From positions 1 to 24,869 of the forward strand of contig JAAMPI010000827.1 in the NCBI GenBank assembly GCA_013054445.1: a stretch of 24,869 nucleotides of DNA. Direction: 5' to 3'. The DNA comes from Cudoniella acicularis (lineage: Eukaryota; Ascomycota; Leotiomycetes; Helotiales; Helotiaceae). The notes under the pieces were generated by a model. That model was not told the origin of the DNA and searched no databases. It saw nothing but the letters and a program-made list of their open reading frames with translations. Shown here piece after piece: positions 1 to 10,175 of the stretch (positions within the stretch are counted from its first letter, which is position 1; the number at the start of each line of letters is the position of its first letter). Both the position numbers and the translations under genes were made by a program.

Positions 1-325
1 CTTCTAGTTTAGGGGCTTTAATCCTATAAGTATATAGACAGATTTAAAGTGTCTATATCTTAGAAAGAAGCTTAATTATATAAGATTCTATTTTTATATT
101 CACGTGACTAAAATAATTAATTACTAATTAAATTAAATCAAATATTCATGATTTGATTTTAATTAGGGCTTAAAAAGTTTGATTTGATTTTGGTTAGGGC
201 CTACTAATCAAATCAAATCAAATCGTTTTACACGCTGTGTTGAACTTTACTTATAAAACAAGACTGTCAAGTCTCACAATGTATAGTAACAACTCAGAGG
301 TTTTGGAGAGCAAATAAGTAAATTA
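1..325. repeat. AT-rich region with GATTTGATTTT direct repeats
   Basis: No gene is visible. The stretch is very AT-rich. Around 148-225 it carries two direct copies of GATTTGATTTT followed by (A/G)(A/G)TTAGGGC, then an oppositely oriented run of three AATCA units, so the block can fold back on itself. A CACGTG hexamer lies at 101-106. This looks like the remains of a small repeat or MITE beyond the 3' end of the amidohydrolase gene, but no complete terminal repeats or target-site duplication could be defined. Confidence 0.4.
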
Positions 326-1450
326 TTATTCTTCTAATGGGAGCTTGAAAACTCGGATAGCATTTCGTCTTCCAACCAGATTCTTTTGCTCTGGCGACAA
401 ATCCAAACTCTTCCACCATTCTTGGCCCTCTTTCACATTTTCGTAGGGGGTGTCTAGGAACACTTAGCAATGAACGCTGAAACAAAAGATCGACATACCT
501 ATTGCATATAAACATCTCTCTAACCCAATCTCATTGATACAGAATTTCAAAGCCGATGTCGAGAAGAACCCAGAGGTTGTAATGAAAACGTTATTCGTAA
601 AGTAATACTTGTAATCATTTTTGCAGGGCCGTGTACCTCGCTTGAAAGGGTGATTTATCCAGTGACAAGCTCTCCAGAGGTTGAACGGAATGCTGAATCT
701 CGTCAGAGAAAAAACCGAAAGCGGGAGGGGGGATGGGTTGAGTTACCCTTCACCAAGATGCCCAACCACAAGTTTCACTCCGGGATATCTATCCAAAATC
801 CCACTCGAACAAACAGCATAAACATGAAAACTCAAATCCAAATGAAAACTCACACCAGCACCCAACAGATGTTTCCTCACCCCATACTGTGTTTCCGGCT
901 CCAGATCCTGCTTAATCCGATACCTCGGATGGAAATAAATCGGCACATCCAACTCTTGAACCATCGCCCAAAACGGATCATATTTCTCCGTATCAAAATA
1001 CTCTTTCCCAGCCCCCTCGAGCCCTGTACTCTGAAAATCGTTAACAAGTCCACCAAACATGCCCAACTCCTTCACCGCACGCTTCAACTCCTTCGCCGCT
1101 TCATCCGCATCATGCATCGACAATGCCGCCAGCGCTCCAAAACGTGCGGGATTCTTCTTCACCTCCCCAGAGAGATAATCGTTTGCCTCAACGGCCATTT
1201 TTGCAGCTTTCACGGGGTCGGCTTCGCCTTGGCAACCGGGGGAGGTGAGGGACAAAAGCATGTATTCGACGCCTTCGTCGTCCATGCTTTGCAGGCGCTT
1301 GTCGTGAATGTCGAGGAGGCGGGTTTCGTGCGCGGACATAGTGAGTTTGGGCGTGTTGCCTGGGGAGAGGAGGGATTGCCATTGTGAGAGGCTGGCGAGG
1401 CCGGCTGGGTCGATGATGGCTTCTTCGACGGCTATGGTTCCTTTGGCCAT
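326..1450 (-). CDS. Amidohydrolase-fold decarboxylase, 2,3-dihydroxybenzoate / gamma-resorcylate decarboxylase type
   Basis: Three exons on the minus strand: 1450-747, 692-499 and 453-326, with introns 693-746 (54 nt) and 454-498 (45 nt). Together they give 341 residues, the usual family length. Reading straight through would stop falsely at 743, just after GHLGEG. Visible signatures are the N-terminal VEEA, YFHPR (His174), GHLGEG (His231), FITTSG (271-276) and LYAIDTPYE (Asp300), in the order of the metal-binding Glu/His/His/Asp set of this non-oxidative decarboxylase family (amidohydrolase superfamily, PF04909). The family removes CO2 from hydroxybenzoates such as 2,3-dihydroxybenzoate, gamma-resorcylate or salicylate in the cytosol; the substrate here cannot be told from sequence. 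Every key position is present and there is no lesion, so the gene is probably functional. The start is the first ATG of the opening exon and matches the usual short N-terminus. No pathway partner lies beside it in this window. Confidence 0.9.
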
Positions 1451-2732
1451 CTTGATAGGTTATGGAATTCTTGAGGATTAAAAGAGGAGGCGATCAGAGT
1501 ATATTATGGGGAAGGAAAGGTTCAAAAACTGCTTCAATGATTTTGTTGATTTGATGTTGAAAAAAGTTTAAAACTCCAATCCAACACCAAGCAGCAGTAC
1601 CTCGGGAATATTCAAAACGATAATGCAGGTTCCCTCGAGCATTATTAGCGTCGTACATTCCCATGTTGCGCGAATATTAATAGCGGGGTAATAATTATCT
1701 TAAAGCAGACGCACCGCATAGGGATTTCTGCATTTCATTAGCCTAACTAGTGTATTTTGTCCATCGGGATCATGATGCCGAGAAGGCCAGCCGGAAGCAT
1801 CACTTGAGGACGTATTCTCTTTTGCAACAGAGACTGCCGTGATAAGATGCAGCAAGCACGGGCTATTAGGCGAATACATTCGAGTTGGCATTCAAATGAT
1901 TCAGTTGTGGTCGCCACCGGAAGAATGAATACTTGAAGATGTCTCGGGCATATATCGCGAGTATCTTCTCGATCTAGATGGAATTAGAACATCTGGAACT
2001 CAAAAGGAATAGAACAGAGTATTCTCGACGATGCATAAAGGCCAGAAACACAAAGGCCAAGAAGTCATGAATGAAATGAAGCATATTATTGTGGAATATT
2101 TAGCCCAAAAATGTTTAAATGGAAATCGAGAGCTGTGATTAGATAGGGCTTGATTTGAATGCACAACCAACTTCTAGGAGGATTATGTTCTGATATGGTG
2201 CTAAACCTGAAAGAAAAAGAAAGAGATCGGTTATTTAAGCAGGAGCTGGACAGGGAAAGAAGTTGTGGGGGCCGACAAAAGGGGGGTGAATCACGTGCTG
2301 GATGGCTGCTGAAAAGCTTCCAAGCCGAGCCTGAAGGCTTGGAACTAGAAGACTTTCAAACAAAGATGAAAGCACGAGTAAAGAATGTCGGTGTATCTTT
2401 GCTATTAGTGTGGCTCTAAATAACTCGATCAAAGCTAGTTGGCGACCACCACACAGTCGAAACCTAGAATCCAAAACTGGTAGCCGGTTCTATACGTTAC
2501 TAATTCTAAATCTTGAGGAGAATTTTCCAAGAATATCTTTCTATTGTTGGAGGGAAAATTTTGGCTCTATTTATTTCGTTTCTCTTGACATCAGAAAAGT
2601 ATTCTTTTTGTCCTTGTCAATGATATCGAAGGGCTTGACTCATTGAACTAATAGAATGATCGAGCGGCCATCCTTAGCTTTAAACTACTTAGGCACTTCA
2701 TAAAGCAGCCTGCTGGACCCTCTGTAATCGCT
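1451..2732. other. Intergenic region without a recognisable gene
   Basis: It begins with the upstream region of the amidohydrolase gene. Several short ORFs occur on both strands, but none shows a recognisable motif, a convincing splice pattern or protein-like composition. A hairpin with 9-bp arms, TTCCAAGCC (2318-2326) and GGCTTGGAA (2336-2344), lies 20 bp after a CACGTG (2292-2297). This may be a repeat remnant. Nothing else is supported. Confidence 0.4.
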
Positions 2733-3956
2733 ATGAACCTCGACTCTCCTTCAACGGCTATCGGATCAACAGCAATTCCCATCATCGAAAACTTCAAAAA
2801 GTAGACCGAAGAACAAGAAAGTCCCGAACCAGCTTTTCAGAAGCCGAAGTGTCCCATCAGCATGGCTTCGAAAATCCCTAGGCCTAACAAAGCTCTCGAT
2901 GAAGAGCTGATGCTCACCTGGGCCATCATTTGTCAACTCGCGTTGGGGGGAAGATTGATTGGTGTGGACTGGAATGAGGTCCAGGTCCAGGTTGGAGCAC
3001 CGAGCAAGAATGCTGTTCAGTAAGCCGATTTATTTACCTCGATCTTTTCGCCCCCCCCTTTCTACTATCTTGTTTGAGTGAGGAGTTTGGGGGGTTCTCT
3101 AATGTTTCATCTGCTCTGCTTGAGTTAAACGCCGAGTTATTTCCAGTTGCTTGCTAACTTACACCGAAAGTCTCCGCTGGCACTCCCTGAAACAGCGCAT
3201 GAAAGCGCGTGGTCTCGAGCTTCCAATCACCGAAGTCAAAAGTGCACCAAAAGTAGTGTATAAAGTGAATAGAATAGAATAGAATAATAGCTATTATTCA
3301 ATTCTAAATAATTAAATAAAAAAGAATAATAATTAAATAATATAATCACGTGAGTACTTTATATAAATAATATATATAAAGTCTAAATCAGGTTTAGAAT
3401 TAAGGTAAATTAAACTTAGAATACATATCCTAAGTAAGCAAAGATCTATAATTAGCTTATTAAGCATTATAGAAGCTTTAGGTAGTAGGCCGATATAAAT
3501 AGCACGTGCGGCCCGCTCGGCTAACGTCGGTAAGCGACGGGCACTAGCTCGAAGTTAGAGGGCATTGCTGACTAAGTAGTTATTTAAATAATAATTAAAT
3601 AATTATTCTCTTTATTCTATTCTAAATAATTGAATAGAATAGAGTATTATTTAAATAATAAGAATAATCCTTTGACACACGGACCAAAACCCTAACATCG
3701 AAGACGACCAAACCGAAGAAGCCGCAACCCAAGACCTCCGTGAAAAAGAAAGTGGAAAGCTCGGGTGAAAGTGAGTTACATTTGTTCTTTGTGCATCGTC
3801 ATTGGAAGTTGAGAATGAGCAAGCAGAGTTTGGCCACAACAATTGAGTGTTCATGGAACATTTGTGACTTCTCTCGTGTGTTTATTCCAGCGACCGGTAT
3901 GGCCAAAACTTTGAATATCTCTGCTACTGTAAGTCAATGTTAATAGTCAGCTTTAA
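2733..3956 (+). pseudogene. Small Myb/SANT-like DNA-binding gene, interrupted
   Basis: An ATG at 2733 is in frame with the one at 2862, but a TAG at 2802-2804 separates them. From 2862 the frame gives DEELMLTWAIICQLALGG then VDWNEVQVQVGAPSKNAV. A GTAAGC...TTGCTAAC...AAAG intron (3020-3170) leads into LRWHSLKQRMKARGLELP. The spaced tryptophans (W, W, then RW..LK..M) match the three-helix Myb/SANT-like modules common in small fungal nuclear proteins. Right after SAPK the exon runs into an AT-rich insertion (3256-3680) that brings a stop. Beyond the insertion a Lys/Pro-rich tail resumes (KPKKPQPK, KKKVESSGE, near 3700-3770), followed by a possible intron GTGAGT...TTCCAG (3769-3890) and TGMAKTLNISAT. 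Either the gene is dead, or a short protein of about 90 residues made from the 2862 ATG survives. Homology is by pattern only. Confidence 0.55.
3256..3680. mobile_element. AT-rich MITE-like insertion inside the Myb-like gene
   Basis: The ends are GTGTATAAAG (3256-3265) and, as the reverse complement of 3671-3680, GTGTGTCAAA, a short imperfect terminal inverted repeat. Just inside lie GAATA repeats and two related blocks, TATTCAATTCTAAATAATT (3294-3312) and a second near 3616-3636, so both ends can pair. Interior positions carry CACGTG at 3347-3352 and 3503-3508 and a GC-rich patch near 3500-3560. ACCAAAA occurs on both sides (near 3246 and 3682) and could be a target duplication, though it is not adjacent to both ends. 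There is no ORF, so the element would be non-autonomous. The superfamily is not determined; the ends resemble Tc1/mariner-type MITEs only loosely. Confidence 0.5.
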
Positions 3957-4056
3957 GTGTGGGCCTAATACACAGTTTCGAATTCTCAATACTTTTTAAT
4001 TTATAGTTTTTTAAGTCTAAAATATTTTGTAGGGGTCTGTGATACTTACCCTAGCA

Positions 4057-4777
4057 TAGGCTGCGTGATGGGTAGTGGGTAGTACCCATTACCCGCGGGT
4101 GGGTATAGTTTCTCTTACTCCTATATGGGTACCCACGGGTACCCGTATACATAAATATTACATAAATTTATATAAATTCTTCTTCCTTATACATATTCTC
4201 CTAGTATACGCTCTTCTTTCTTGTGCACGCTCTCCTTCCCTGTGCACGCTCTCCTTGTGTATACTCTCCTTCCTTATACACGCTCTCCTTGTGCACGCTC
4301 TCCTTCCCTGTACACGCTTCCTTTCAAGTCCCTCTCTCTCTCTTCGTCCGTGCTCGTCGGCTGCGGATTACTAGGAGAGAATCCGGAAGCAGTTAAGGTT
4401 TAGTATAGCGCTAGTGACTTTAATTTTACCTTCTTCTTCTTAGGGGGGCTTAGGAGGCTGACTTTTAAAGTTAATGACTCGCTTAGTACGAGCGAAGAGA
4501 GGACTCGAAGGGAAGAGTGCGTGCGAAGGAGGGGGGTGCATACGAAGAGGGTCCGCGCTAGGAAAATATACTAGTAGAGTATAAGAAAGGTAATTAGGAG
4601 AAATAATTAGGAGATTAAATAAAAGTAGATTTTCATTTTTATACGGGTTCTTAGCAACCCACGGGTATACACACCTACCCGCGGGTCTACCTATTGATAG
4701 GTACCCGTACATAGGTATACCCGCGGGTAGGAGTAACTCTCCTTACTCCTACCCACGGGTACCCATCGAGCAGCCTA
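4057..4777. mobile_element. Non-autonomous hAT-like element with GGGTACCC/ACCCGCGGGT subterminal repeats
   Basis: The 721-bp unit is bounded by TAGGCTGC (4057-4064) and its exact inverse GCAGCCTA (4770-4777), followed inward by GATGGGTA in both ends. Both subterminal zones are dense in ACCCGCGGGT, GGGTACCC and CCCACGGGT, for example at 4080-4150 and 4660-4765. Clusters of short G/C palindromes near both ends are typical of hAT-type elements. The flanks ACCCTAGCA (4048-4056) and ACCCTGAGCA (4778-4787) look like a decayed target-site duplication. No transposase ORF is present, so any movement would need a helper. A pyrimidine-rich minisatellite occupies part of the interior. Confidence 0.65.
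4203..4330. repeat. Pyrimidine-rich minisatellite, unit GTGCACGCTCTCCTTCCCT
   Basis: About six tandem, imperfect copies of a 16-20 bp unit (GTGCACGCTCTCCTTCCCT, with TATACACGCTCTCCTT variants) run along the plus strand. They make repeated peptide-like ORFs in two frames (CARSPSLCTL-type) that are artefacts of the repeat rather than genes. The array lies inside the hAT-like element. Confidence 0.7.
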
Positions 4778-4779
4778 AC

Positions 4780-4826
4780 CCTGAGCACCCTGAGCAACTC
4801 ACCTGAGCGCCCTGAGCATCCTGAGC
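4780..4826 (+). repeat. CCTGAGC short repeat array, left of the hydrolase-ubiquitin gene
   Basis: Five exact CCTGAGC copies start at 4780, 4789, 4802, 4811 and 4820, mostly 9 bp apart with one 13-bp step. The reverse complement, GCTCAGG, forms a similar array at 10588-10657 on the other side of the large gene. The array abuts the right end of the hAT-like element, and the element's other flank (CCCTAGCA) resembles one more unit, so the hAT-like element may have landed in this array. Confidence 0.75.
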
Positions 4827-4830
4827 AAAA

Positions 4831-5313
4831 TCTCTTAAATCGTCATGTGCTTTGACTTCTCGCTTTTTAGCCAATCACACTTGATCTTACTTCCGTTCTC
4901 TTATATTATTTTCGTCAAGTTTTGACGAAGATGCTCAAGGAGCCCAAACAGGCTCCAGGGATCCCAGAGTGTATACCATCCAAATGTACACCATGCTCTA
5001 TCTTCGGTAAACTGTATCCAATTAGCCTCGTACACGCGGAAGGCGGTGGCAGTGATTCGATGAAACGCCTGCCAGAACGCCTCGGATAATAGTCCAGCAA
5101 CGCCATTCGCAGGGAAGCGAGACGGTTTGTGGAGAATAATATAAGAATAGACCACAGAAGGTCGGAATGAGTCACTCTTAACCTTTTTTAAACCCTCGCT
5201 ATCGTCTCCACACATTTTCGATCTAGTGCAGATTGCGAGGAATCTAACCTCGAACCACCTTCGGGGTTTTCACACCAAGGGCCAAGGCTCCCACTGACAG
5301 GCTCGAGAGAAAG
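4831..5313. other. Upstream region of the hydrolase-ubiquitin gene
   Basis: Minus-strand ORFs cover 4901-5215 but show no family motif and no splice partner. On the plus strand the frame used by exon 1 is open from 5248, with its first ATG at 5314. No convincing TATA or known operator was picked out. This stretch probably holds the promoter and 5' UTR of the following gene. Confidence 0.35.
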
Positions 5314-8300
5314 ATGGAGAGCTTTAGGAAGTGTAAACGGATACTGAGAGCCGCCTCTCGAGGCGCTTCTAGTGAAGACGTATGTGATCAATCCAATCTA
5401 ACTGGTTTTGGCCCGGTGCTGAGTTTTCCTCGCCAATAGTCTTCGGGCCGGGCAGAATTGCGCGATCCCTATACCTATGAATCCGAGCAACATGGCTTGT
5501 TCATCCTTCACCCTCCTCGAGAGGTGTTGAGCAATGCACCCCAAATTGAAGTAGAGTGTGTCAACTTGTGTGGCAAATGCCGCATCAAGGGATAGCTTGT
5601 TGCTGACTTCTGTAGTATTGTTGCAATTCATGGATTGAACGGAACGGCAAAAAAAACATGGCTAGATGATACATCTGGAAAGCTCTGGTTGGAGGACTTC
5701 CTTCCCGAAGCAATACCGAAGGCACGCATCATGACCTATGGGTACGATGCGAGGTTAGCCTTTAGCAGGACAACTGCCGGGATAGAGAGCTTTGCGAATG
5801 ATCTGCTAAATCGCTTAAGGATGACGAGGGTTGCTCCTGACGTATGATCCGTCCCCAATGTTATTCCACGGAGTTTCCTAACAATTTACTCTAGGCACAA
5901 AATAGACCGTTAGTGTTTGTAGCCCACAGCCTTGGCGGAATAGTGGTGAAAAAGGTTTGCTATCCTGACATGCTACTATTTCCATATTAACTACAGATGT
6001 AGGCCATGATAATGGCTCACGAAGCCGAGGTTTACTACGGCTCTCTATTGAAATCTACAGTCGGGATAGTATTCATGGGGACACCTCATAGAGGCTCGGA
6101 GCTGGTCACTTGGGCTATACTTCTTACTAACATTGTCAACGCCGCCTTTCTAGGACAAGCAATAAGAAAAGACCTGCTGCAAGAACTAGCGACGGGATCA
6201 GGAACCTTGGAGGGAATATCGCAGCAATTTGTACATCGGTCAACAGCATTGAGGATAATGTCATTCATTGAGCTGGAAATTGAACGTCCACTTCGGGACC
6301 TCGTGAGTACCAGCGTTTATTTCCCGGATTTAGTCGGCTGATTATCATTAGGTTGTTCCTGTGTATTCCGCTCGGATGGGTTTACCAAATGAGATGGTTT
6401 TCCCCGTGAATGCACACCATCGAAACATTTGCCGCTATTCAAGCAATAGAAATCAGACATATGTTCTTGTCGAGTCCGCTATCAAGGAGATAGCTACCGT
6501 AAATTCACACTCTTCCGAGTCTGGTAAGACTATCCAGGAACAGCGAATAGCATGGAATAGTTGTATCTTATTAAACATCTTGCAGATATTGAGCATAGCA
6601 GCAACACCGCTAACCAAACGCCCTCAACTTTCGACACACCGCATATAAGCACACTCGCTTCTCGCCTCGATCTGGGGAGAAGCCCGGCATCTGTAAGTGC
6701 CACGAGGGCTTATTAGCGGGTGTCCTCAAGTTATGAACACTTCTGAGCCAACATATTCTTTAGACACAATCGGCACCAACTACAAGACAGACAATCGGCC
6801 CCGCAGAGGAGCTAATTAGTAGCACTAGTGCACCAGATCTAGTCGCAGAGGATGGTATGGCTCTAACCAGAATTCCCGCTTAATGGTAGTTAAATTTAAT
6901 GTGATAATAGGCACACCACAAACCATTTTAATTCGGTTCAGTGGCCTGAAGCGGAAACTAGATCTTACTAAGGAAGCGCCAAGAGTGTTTTCAACCAGTC
7001 TTCGCATTCCTTTGGATTCACGGGTGGCTGATCTTAGGGAAATTGTGTTGAAGGCAGAACCAGGTACGCAGATTATTTACCCTTTAATATTTACTAGCCG
7101 AATCATGAACAATCGTTGACTTATGTTTTAGGAGTTCTACCAAATTTCCGGGACTTTAAGTTTCCAGGCCGCTCATCAGCTATCAACGCCATCTGGAAAG
7201 ACGTCTTTACACTCCCCGTTGAAGTCACTTCTGGTCGTTCTTCTTACAACCCCGACCAAGGTTATAAAATTAATATTGACCAGACAATAGCCTCCTTCTT
7301 CAGTAGAGCGTTTCCAAACCCTATCCAAGCGAAGCTGCAAAGTTATTATAATAGCAGCGGTTTTCGCCCGGAGCTATCACATGCAATACTTTTTGGGCAA
7401 CGCAATATGCAGTACACTCAGATGTCACTCTTGAGAAGCCTCCGCGTCCCTGAGGATGGCAGAGAGTATGATATACCTCGAGGACTTGGCACTTTTCCCA
7501 TATATGATGTTAGGTCTTTCAGTGAACATCTTCCCGTAGCAATAGTTGCACAAGGGGGCCTTTTCCTGCCTCTGCACGGTAAGTCAGCCAATTCAACGTT
7601 GAATATTTCTTCAAAATGAATCTGACTTTGACGGTTGCTCAGAGATGGAAGCGATGAGTATCGTGTTTAACTGTGCCCCCGGAAAGAACTTCGCCATTCG
7701 TCCTTTCCTTGGCGGCATAAATGGAATATCTGGGCTATCTCTTTTCAAACATATGTCATCTCCACGAATCGGTTCGTTAATAAGAGAGCAAGACTATGTT
7801 GTGCTACCTAACCAGGAACGCCTCGATGGTATAGCTATTAAACCTGGTATTGTTAGACAGTTTGTTGCTATCCCATCTGTTTCTCAGTCACACAGCACTA
7901 AGAGGTCGGGGCTACTTTCTATGCCTGGAAGCAGTCACAAGGAATTACCAAGTAAGAACGCCAACGAGATCTCACCTGCGACCGGAGCAACGATTGAGTG
8001 GCAAATGACTGGAAAAGATACTGTTGGTGGAATCCAGGTCCAAATTATCCCACAATATGATGTCACACGCATGCACGCCGGGAACGCAAGAGACGTCGTT
8101 CCGCAATCTTCTGGTGAGGGACGATTAATGTCGTACCAAGACCCAGTACCTGAATCAGCACTACAATTCGAAGTTTTGAAAACTCCAAGAGAGCTAGGAT
8201 TGCAGGAAAACGACACCATTCATATTAAAGACATGAATCAGTGCCAGGAGAGTAGAAGCAAGTTGATTAGAGATCTATTAACTGAGGCGGCCAACCCGCT

Positions 8301-10175
8301 AACCCCTGGTGATGTTCTGGAACTAGAGACGTACTACAATTCGGCAAACGGGGTCACCTTCAACATCCGAGGCACAGAGCCTCTAGACCAAATATCTTCA
8401 TTTCAGGTAGAGCTGCCCCTTTGATATCTGATGATTTCTACTAACAAGAGGCATGAAAGTTCGACAGTGCTGATACCTTTGACGATATAATGTCTTTTCT
8501 TCGAGTAGAGTATATGAAACCAGATGCTATCCTACGCATACTGTTTCCTGTTTCAAACAATCCTAGTTTCAATTCTCCTGTGTCGAGTTGGAATGATATA
8601 CGCCGTCTTTTCAGACTTTCAAGCGGCTATTCTCCATTTCTATATGAGGAGATCGAAGGCAATATGGAATTCATCCTTGTAAGTTTGCTGTTATAGTTCT
8701 ATCATTTACTTAGTTTCTTTGCTATACGACCTCCTTTATTCTCAAACTGCTATGCGATGCTAAGAAATGCTAACTGGATCTTAGTCTCCCCCGGATCGCT
8801 GGGGACAACCCGAGAGAATCTGCCGTGTAGAGGTCAAAAGATGGTGTCACCTCTCAGAAACTAAAAGCAACTTGATATTTGCTTTGTCCCACGATAGTAC
8901 AATTTCAAATCTCTGCCACGAAATCAAAGGTTTATTAGGGATACCAGTCAGGCTTTTCCAACGTCGCCCATACGGCCTTGGGTGGGTAGGTTCAGTGAAG
9001 AAGGGTTTTGAGAATATCTTTGATCAAGGAGTTCCCAACGCGATACCAAACTTTGAAATTCTCAACGAGAAGTATGAGTTCCAGATTTTTGTAGAGACCC
9101 TAACTGGAAAAACTGTCCCGATTGTGGTCAATACGTCAAACACCATCGATAATCTAAAGTCAAAAATACAAGATAAAGAAGGCATCCCACCTGATCAACA
9201 AAGACTTATATATATGGGTACGCGGTGCGAAGACGGTAAGCCATGCCCTACAGTGTATAGTGTGCCGTCTAAAAGAGCATTTGCAGGACTCACAGTCAGC
9301 GATTATAATTTAGGGCCTGTAAGTCCATCACTATAACGTTCTCTATCATAGCCTTTAACGTATCTTTATAGGAAGACATTCTCCACCTCGTCCTTCGCCT
9401 ACGAGGTGGAGGTTGTTCAATGTTATATGTCATGGCTTTTGGCAGGGAAATTGAACTTACCTTCCCCGAGTCGAACGATGACAATATTGCCACTATTAAC
9501 ATTGCCCTTACTAAGCAGAAACTGGAGAGAAAGATAAAAATTAGACCAGAGCAGCAAATTTTAACCTACAAGGGACTTGAGCTCGCTAACGGTATTTTTC
9601 CACATAATGACCATTCTCATTTAGATTGTGGTTTCTTTGTATCCCTCAAGAACTGACAAACTGAAACTATCATAGACAAGGCCCTCTTTCCTTACTATTC
9701 GAAGATTCTGTACCTTACTATTCGTCCCAAGGAGCCCACTGTTCTTGGTATTGGAGCAGGTGGCACCATTATCCAGGATATTGAGAAGGACGAATCCGAT
9801 CCACGCTTATGGGACATTGCGAACTCGAAGATAGTTTACATCTACCTTCTCGAAGCGTCTACCTGCAGATCTATAACGGGCCTCGAGCCCCCTGAACCAC
9901 CAATTACGTCACGCACTTATGCCCACCTAGGCCCGCCATTCAAGAAAAGGCGCAAGTCGGAGGGCAAGAATCGAGGGGTGGGTGCTAGTGGAGCCTTTGA
10001 TGCATTAAGTGGTGTGGATGCGTGGAATCGGCGAAGGAATAGGTCATCTATTCATGGAGGCGAATTCGCTGTTGATGCGGAACCCGAGGCCGAAGATTAC
10101 GATGATAGGGGATTGTTTGTCGGCCCACATGATATTGCTACCATGGATGTGGACGATACGCTCCCAGGTCTCTGA
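5314..10175 (+). CDS. Alpha/beta-hydrolase joined to a ubiquitin-containing multidomain protein
   Basis: Sixteen predicted exons: 5314-5379, 5440-5550, 5596-5841, 5895-5954, 6003-6302, 6352-6523, 6586-6692, 6764-6854, 6890-7063, 7132-7578, 7643-8406, 8460-8678, 8785-9235, 9287-9318, 9372-9591, 9676-10175. Every junction keeps frame, giving 1319 residues. Residues 60-310 are a serine-esterase-like domain of the kind found at the N-terminus of fungal NLR-like proteins: HGLNG (71-75), AHSLGG (Ser153), GTPHRG (187-192) and a late His in [10 protein letters not shown] (about 284). A Ser/Thr-rich linker (310-384) follows. Then come a region with [14 protein letters not shown] and LPEDG-like blocks; a domain with [32 protein letters not shown] and [20 protein letters not shown]; a ubiquitin domain (1018-1093); a second ubiquitin-like unit (1097-1171); and [10 protein letters not shown]...DPRLWD...ITG..PP..PI. 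A KKRRK stretch (1243-1247) may be a nuclear signal. The main doubt is whether this is one gene: an ATG at 6883 could start a separate ubiquitin gene. Exons 7-8, with canonical introns, argue for one transcript. Exon 1 and the intron at 5551-5595 are the least certain parts. Confidence 0.65.
9064..9409 (+). other. Ubiquitin domain with C-terminal RLRGG inside the large gene
   Basis: Exons 13-15 encode a near-canonical ubiquitin fold (residues 1018-1093): [47 protein letters not shown]. Aligned with ubiquitin, the Leu8-Ile44-Val70 patch and Lys11, Lys27, Lys29 and Lys33 are kept. Lys6 is Glu, Lys48 is Thr and Lys63 is Pro, and Met1 is replaced by Phe. The diglycine is followed by Gly-Cys-Ser-Met rather than a stop, as in polyubiquitin-type precursors. 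A second, divergent ubiquitin-like unit, starting [15 protein letters not shown], follows with no spacer. Whether deubiquitinases cut after the diglycine is unknown. Confidence 0.85.

Noticed and set aside
294..515. Minus-strand 73-residue frame taken as a separate gene
   Set aside because: It crosses the last intron and reads exon 3 of the amidohydrolase in the wrong frame; splicing gives the expected family C-terminus instead.
650..1387. Plus-strand 245-residue open frame
   Set aside because: It is antisense to the well-supported amidohydrolase gene, has low-complexity content and shows no motif.
4075..4403. Plus-strand frames with repeated CARSPSLCTL-like peptides
   Set aside because: They are translations of the pyrimidine minisatellite inside the hAT-like element.
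5225..5262. tRNA-like B-box (GGTTCGAGG on the minus strand)
   Set aside because: There is no A-box or cloverleaf around it, and it abuts the predicted start of the large gene.
4901..5391. Minus-strand frames of 67-104 residues
   Set aside because: No family motif or splice support, and part overlaps the predicted first exon of the hydrolase-ubiquitin gene.
5635..5847. Separate short gene beginning at the HGLNG region
   Set aside because: It begins at a TTG, inside a conserved hydrolase block; it is exon 3 of the larger gene.
7935..8219. Minus-strand 94-residue frame
   Set aside because: It is antisense to exon 11 of the hydrolase-ubiquitin gene and has no motif.
9592..9656. Stop after VSLKN as the end of the ubiquitin gene
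   Set aside because: Removing intron 9592-9675 joins LELAN to [18 protein letters not shown] and continues into the conserved C-terminal domain, a much better fit.
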